From Bdellovibrionales bacterium (GTDB lineage Bacteria > Bdellovibrionota > Bdellovibrionia > Bdellovibrionales > JAMPXM01): DNA of 8,360 bases. The DNA is taken from the NCBI GenBank assembly GCA_005793615.1, contig SXRI01000118.1:1-8360 (forward strand), in the 5' to 3' direction. This document shows positions 6,416-8,360 of this stretch, one piece after another (the first letter of the stretch is position 1; the number at the start of each line of letters is the position of its first letter). The translations under genes and the position numbers were made by a program. A model generated the notes under the pieces. That model ran no database searches. It had not been told where the DNA came from and saw only the letters and a program-made list of their open reading frames with translations.

Positions 6416-7549
6416 ATGGAAGGTCCTCGGCCTCCTCTCGAAAATGAATTTCCCAATGTCGTGAAGTTTCTCGACTCACAGCTTCGTTCGAATGAAGGCT
6501 GGTCGATCACTTCAGAATACCCGGTCGCGATCAGCGAAGCGAATCGTAACAATATTCGCATCATCACCGAGAGTGACGAGGTTCTGGCGCACGCCGTGAT
6601 AAGACCGATGATCATCAAAGCACCCGCGGGTCTATTTAAAGTCGCCGGCCTCGGCAGTGTCGTGACCTCGAGCGAGCACCGCAATCAAGGACTGTCGTCG
6701 AAAACCATCGAGAGCTGCCTTGAAGCGGCCCAGGCGCATGGCTGTGACTTTGCCATTCTCTGGACCAACATCTATGACTTCTATCGTAAGTTTGGCTTTG
6801 AGCTGGCGGGCTCCGAACTCAGTTGCCTGCTCGATCGCGATCTCGACCTTGCCGCCTTCAGTTCTGCCAATGACGGTGAGCTCAAATTTGTCGATGGCAA
6901 CAAGGTTGCCCCTGAGGCTATTTACCGCCTTTACGCTCAGCACACCGTCACCTCTCTTCGTTCGGTCGATGAGACGCGAAAGTACCTGCAGATTCCCAAC
7001 AGCCGCGTGTATACGGCGTGGAATTCCCGCGGCGTGCTTAAAGCTTATGCAATCGAAGGTAAGGGCGCCGATCTCAATAGTTATGTTCACGAGTGGGGCG
7101 GCGGCGTGAGTGCGCTCCTTCCGCTCTTTTCACATATTCGAAAAACCCAGGGCCGCAGCATCACCGTGATTATTCCTCAACACGCACAGAACCTGCGCCG
7201 AGCGTTCGAGAGCCAACGAATCGCTATCAACCAGGGCTATCTTGGTATGATCAAAATTCTCAATTTCCAAAACCTCTTTGCCAAAATAAAAAGACACTCT
7301 CGTCATTTGGGTATTCAAGACTTCGTACTCGATACGCAAATGGTGCCTGACGCGAATGGCGTGCCGGTGCGGAAGTTCTTTATTGGCAGCCGCAACCAAG
7401 TTTTCATCACGAATAGCGAACATGATATTGTCCGTCTCCTCTTCGGTCCGGCCAAAGCCTCACAGATTCACAATTTCGGTCCCGAATCCAAAGTCATCGA
7501 AAAAGTCCTACCCATCAATATGTGGGTCTGGGGATGGGACTCCATATGA
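6416..7549 (+). CDS. GNAT-family N-acetyltransferase with Eis/SCP2-like C-terminus
   Basis: This predicted cytoplasmic acyl-CoA-dependent transferase has 377 residues. The N-terminal GNAT domain (about 10-135) shows the acetyl-CoA binding strand and loop KVAGLGSVVTSSEHRNQGLSS (about 75-95), where R89-N-Q-G-L-S fits the (Q/R)xxGx(G/A) pyrophosphate-binding pattern apart from a final Ser. It also shows the FYRKFGFELAG segment (122-132) typical of motif B. The middle (about 160-285) looks like a degenerate second GNAT fold. The last 90 residues, with HDIVRLLFGP (336-345), recall the SCP2-like domain that closes Eis-type acetyltransferases. The architecture is therefore probably GNAT-GNAT-SCP2, as in Eis, but the substrate is unknown and Eis-like aminoglycoside activity cannot be inferred. 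There is no signal peptide. The stop overlaps the start of the downstream lipoprotein gene in an ATGA, so the two are likely co-translated. Confidence 0.83.
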   Translation: MEGPRPPLENEFPNVVKFLDSQLRSNEGWSITSEYPVAISEANRNNIRIITESDEVLAHAVIRPMIIKAPAGLFKVAGLGSVVTSSEHRNQGLSSKTIESCLEAAQAHGCDFAILWTNIYDFYRKFGFELAGSELSCLLDRDLDLAAFSSANDGELKFVDGNKVAPEAIYRLYAQHTVTSLRSVDETRKYLQIPNSRVYTAWNSRGVLKAYAIEGKGADLNSYVHEWGGGVSALLPLFSHIRKTQGRSITVIIPQHAQNLRRAFESQRIAINQGYLGMIKILNFQNLFAKIKRHSRHLGIQDFVLDTQMVPDANGVPVRKFFIGSRNQVFITNSEHDIVRLLFGPAKASQIHNFGPESKVIEKVLPINMWVWGWDSI

Positions 7550-8360
7550 AATCGACACTCGTCAGGATTTTGATTCTCTCTGTTTCCCCGGCACTCGTGG
7601 CCTGCAACCGAAATATGGACGGCGAGCCCGTTGATTACGGTCCGCCTCAAAATGTCCAAACAATCACGTCATCCGTTGCTAGCTTGGTTCGCGATTCCGA
7701 CCCGAGCCTAACCAAAGTTGGAGCCATCGGACGCTATTTCACGACCATCGAAATCGGCGGTGGTTCGGTAGATCTTCTAGTCGCCAACACCTCGCTTGAG
7801 GTCACCAGCAGCACTCTTGATGGCAGCATTCGCACGCTCAACCTGCTCGAGAACACGACCGAGTATCATTCCAACTCAAAACCCAGCGAAAAGATGAAAC
7901 GCAACTTTCAATTGAGTTTCAGGGTTGCGCCCGCACTAACGCTCACACCAAGTTTAGCGCCGTCATCCTCGGCATCTCCCCATGCACCACTACAAGAGCA
8001 GGACCTCGATCAATCGGTGCGTGAGATTCTGGTGCAGGACGGACAGGTTAAAAAATCGGCAGAAGAATCCTCCCCTGACATCACCTACCATAATTTGCGA
8101 ACCTGGGAAGACATCGCGCCGCCACCTGCGAAGGTGCAGGAGCACGCCACCTGCCGAGGCATTGCCAACTGTCGCATTCGCATGCGCCACTTGATTTTCA
8201 ATATCGTCAGTTGGGATGAACCGAAGGGAAATCTGATTCGCGTTGAGCTGGTGACCAGTCCCGACGTGCCCCAAACTTTGGGTTTTAATATGAACCCCAT
8301 TTGGAGATATATCCCGGGTTTAATGAAAACTTGCCTCACCCGCCTGATTCCCATCAGTGA
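7546..8360 (+). CDS. Putative lipoprotein of unknown function, 3' end outside the window
   Basis: The frame is open for 271 codons to the window edge with no stop. It begins with an ATG in the ATGA overlap with the acetyltransferase stop, and GGGA lies 6 nt upstream. The N-terminus MKSTLVRILILSVSPALVAC is a lipoprotein signal: Lys/Arg, a hydrophobic core, then lipobox LVAC with Cys20 as the lipidated residue. Asn at +2 does not suggest inner-membrane retention by the E. coli rule, so outer-membrane placement is plausible. After a first mixed region (about 21-130) comes a Pro/Ser/Ala-rich linker (about 129-148, containing PSLAPSSSASP). A second domain follows with Cys203 and Cys209 (CRGIANC) and Cys263. 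CRGIANCRIRMRHLIFNIVSW followed by SPDVP looks like a beta-strand domain that I associate loosely with Bdellovibrio-type lipoproteins. I do not recognise a named family. Being the second gene of a pair with the acetyltransferase does not define its role. Confidence 0.8.
   Translation, partial: MKSTLVRILILSVSPALVACNRNMDGEPVDYGPPQNVQTITSSVASLVRDSDPSLTKVGAIGRYFTTIEIGGGSVDLLVANTSLEVTSSTLDGSIRTLNLLENTTEYHSNSKPSEKMKRNFQLSFRVAPALTLTPSLAPSSSASPHAPLQEQDLDQSVREILVQDGQVKKSAEESSPDITYHNLRTWEDIAPPPAKVQEHATCRGIANCRIRMRHLIFNIVSWDEPKGNLIRVELVTSPDVPQTLGFNMNPIWRYIPGLMKTCLTRLIPIS

Noticed and set aside
6632..7090. 152-codon minus-strand open frame opposite the acetyltransferase
   Set aside because: It lies wholly within the GNAT coding region, with no ribosome binding site or recognisable domain.

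Overview
The window (roughly half G+C) looks like chromosomal DNA of a Gram-negative, diderm bacterium. It encodes a periplasmic substrate-binding protein, a signal-peptide-bearing hydrolase and a lipobox lipoprotein. The look of the lipoprotein (Cys-rich C-terminal domain after a Pro/Ser linker) and of the GNAT protein makes me think of Bdellovibrionota or a related deltaproteobacterial group. That placement is only an impression from family resemblance. No mobile element, CRISPR array, tRNA or rRNA gene is visible.

Layout. (1) Bases 2-1613, plus strand: the 3' part of a soluble PAS histidine kinase gene, overlapping by 11 bp a single-domain CheY-like response regulator. (2) Bases 1610-2557, minus strand: an exported alpha/beta hydrolase of lipase type. 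It converges on the response regulator so tightly that both genes end inside the same CTAG. (3) Bases 2669-6298, minus strand: a compact four-gene unit transcribed in the order DoxX-like membrane protein, thiB, thiP, thiQ. The last three form a complete thiamine-type ABC importer (binding protein, fused two-domain permease, ATPase). Their junctions are a 3-bp gap, a 4-bp GTGA overlap and a 29-bp overlap. (4) Bases 6299-6415: a 117-bp divergent intergenic region that should hold the promoters of the importer operon and of the plus-strand genes. (5) Bases 6416-8360, plus strand: a two-part acetyltransferase (N-terminal GNAT, Eis/SCP2-like C-terminus) overlapping by ATGA a lipoprotein gene of unknown function that runs off the window end.

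How the genes fit together. ThiB should capture thiamine or a phosphorylated form outside the inner membrane, ThiP carry it across, and ThiQ power transport. The DoxX-like protein is an unusual first gene for such an operon, and no thiamine-pyrophosphate riboswitch core is recognisable in the leader. The kinase and regulator probably form a phosphorelay pair, but with no output domain their target is not in this window. I found no wholly new multi-gene system. The observations most worth following are the DoxX-thiBPQ association, the N-terminally anchored ThiB with a CxxC, and the uncharacterised lipoprotein coupled to the acetyltransferase.
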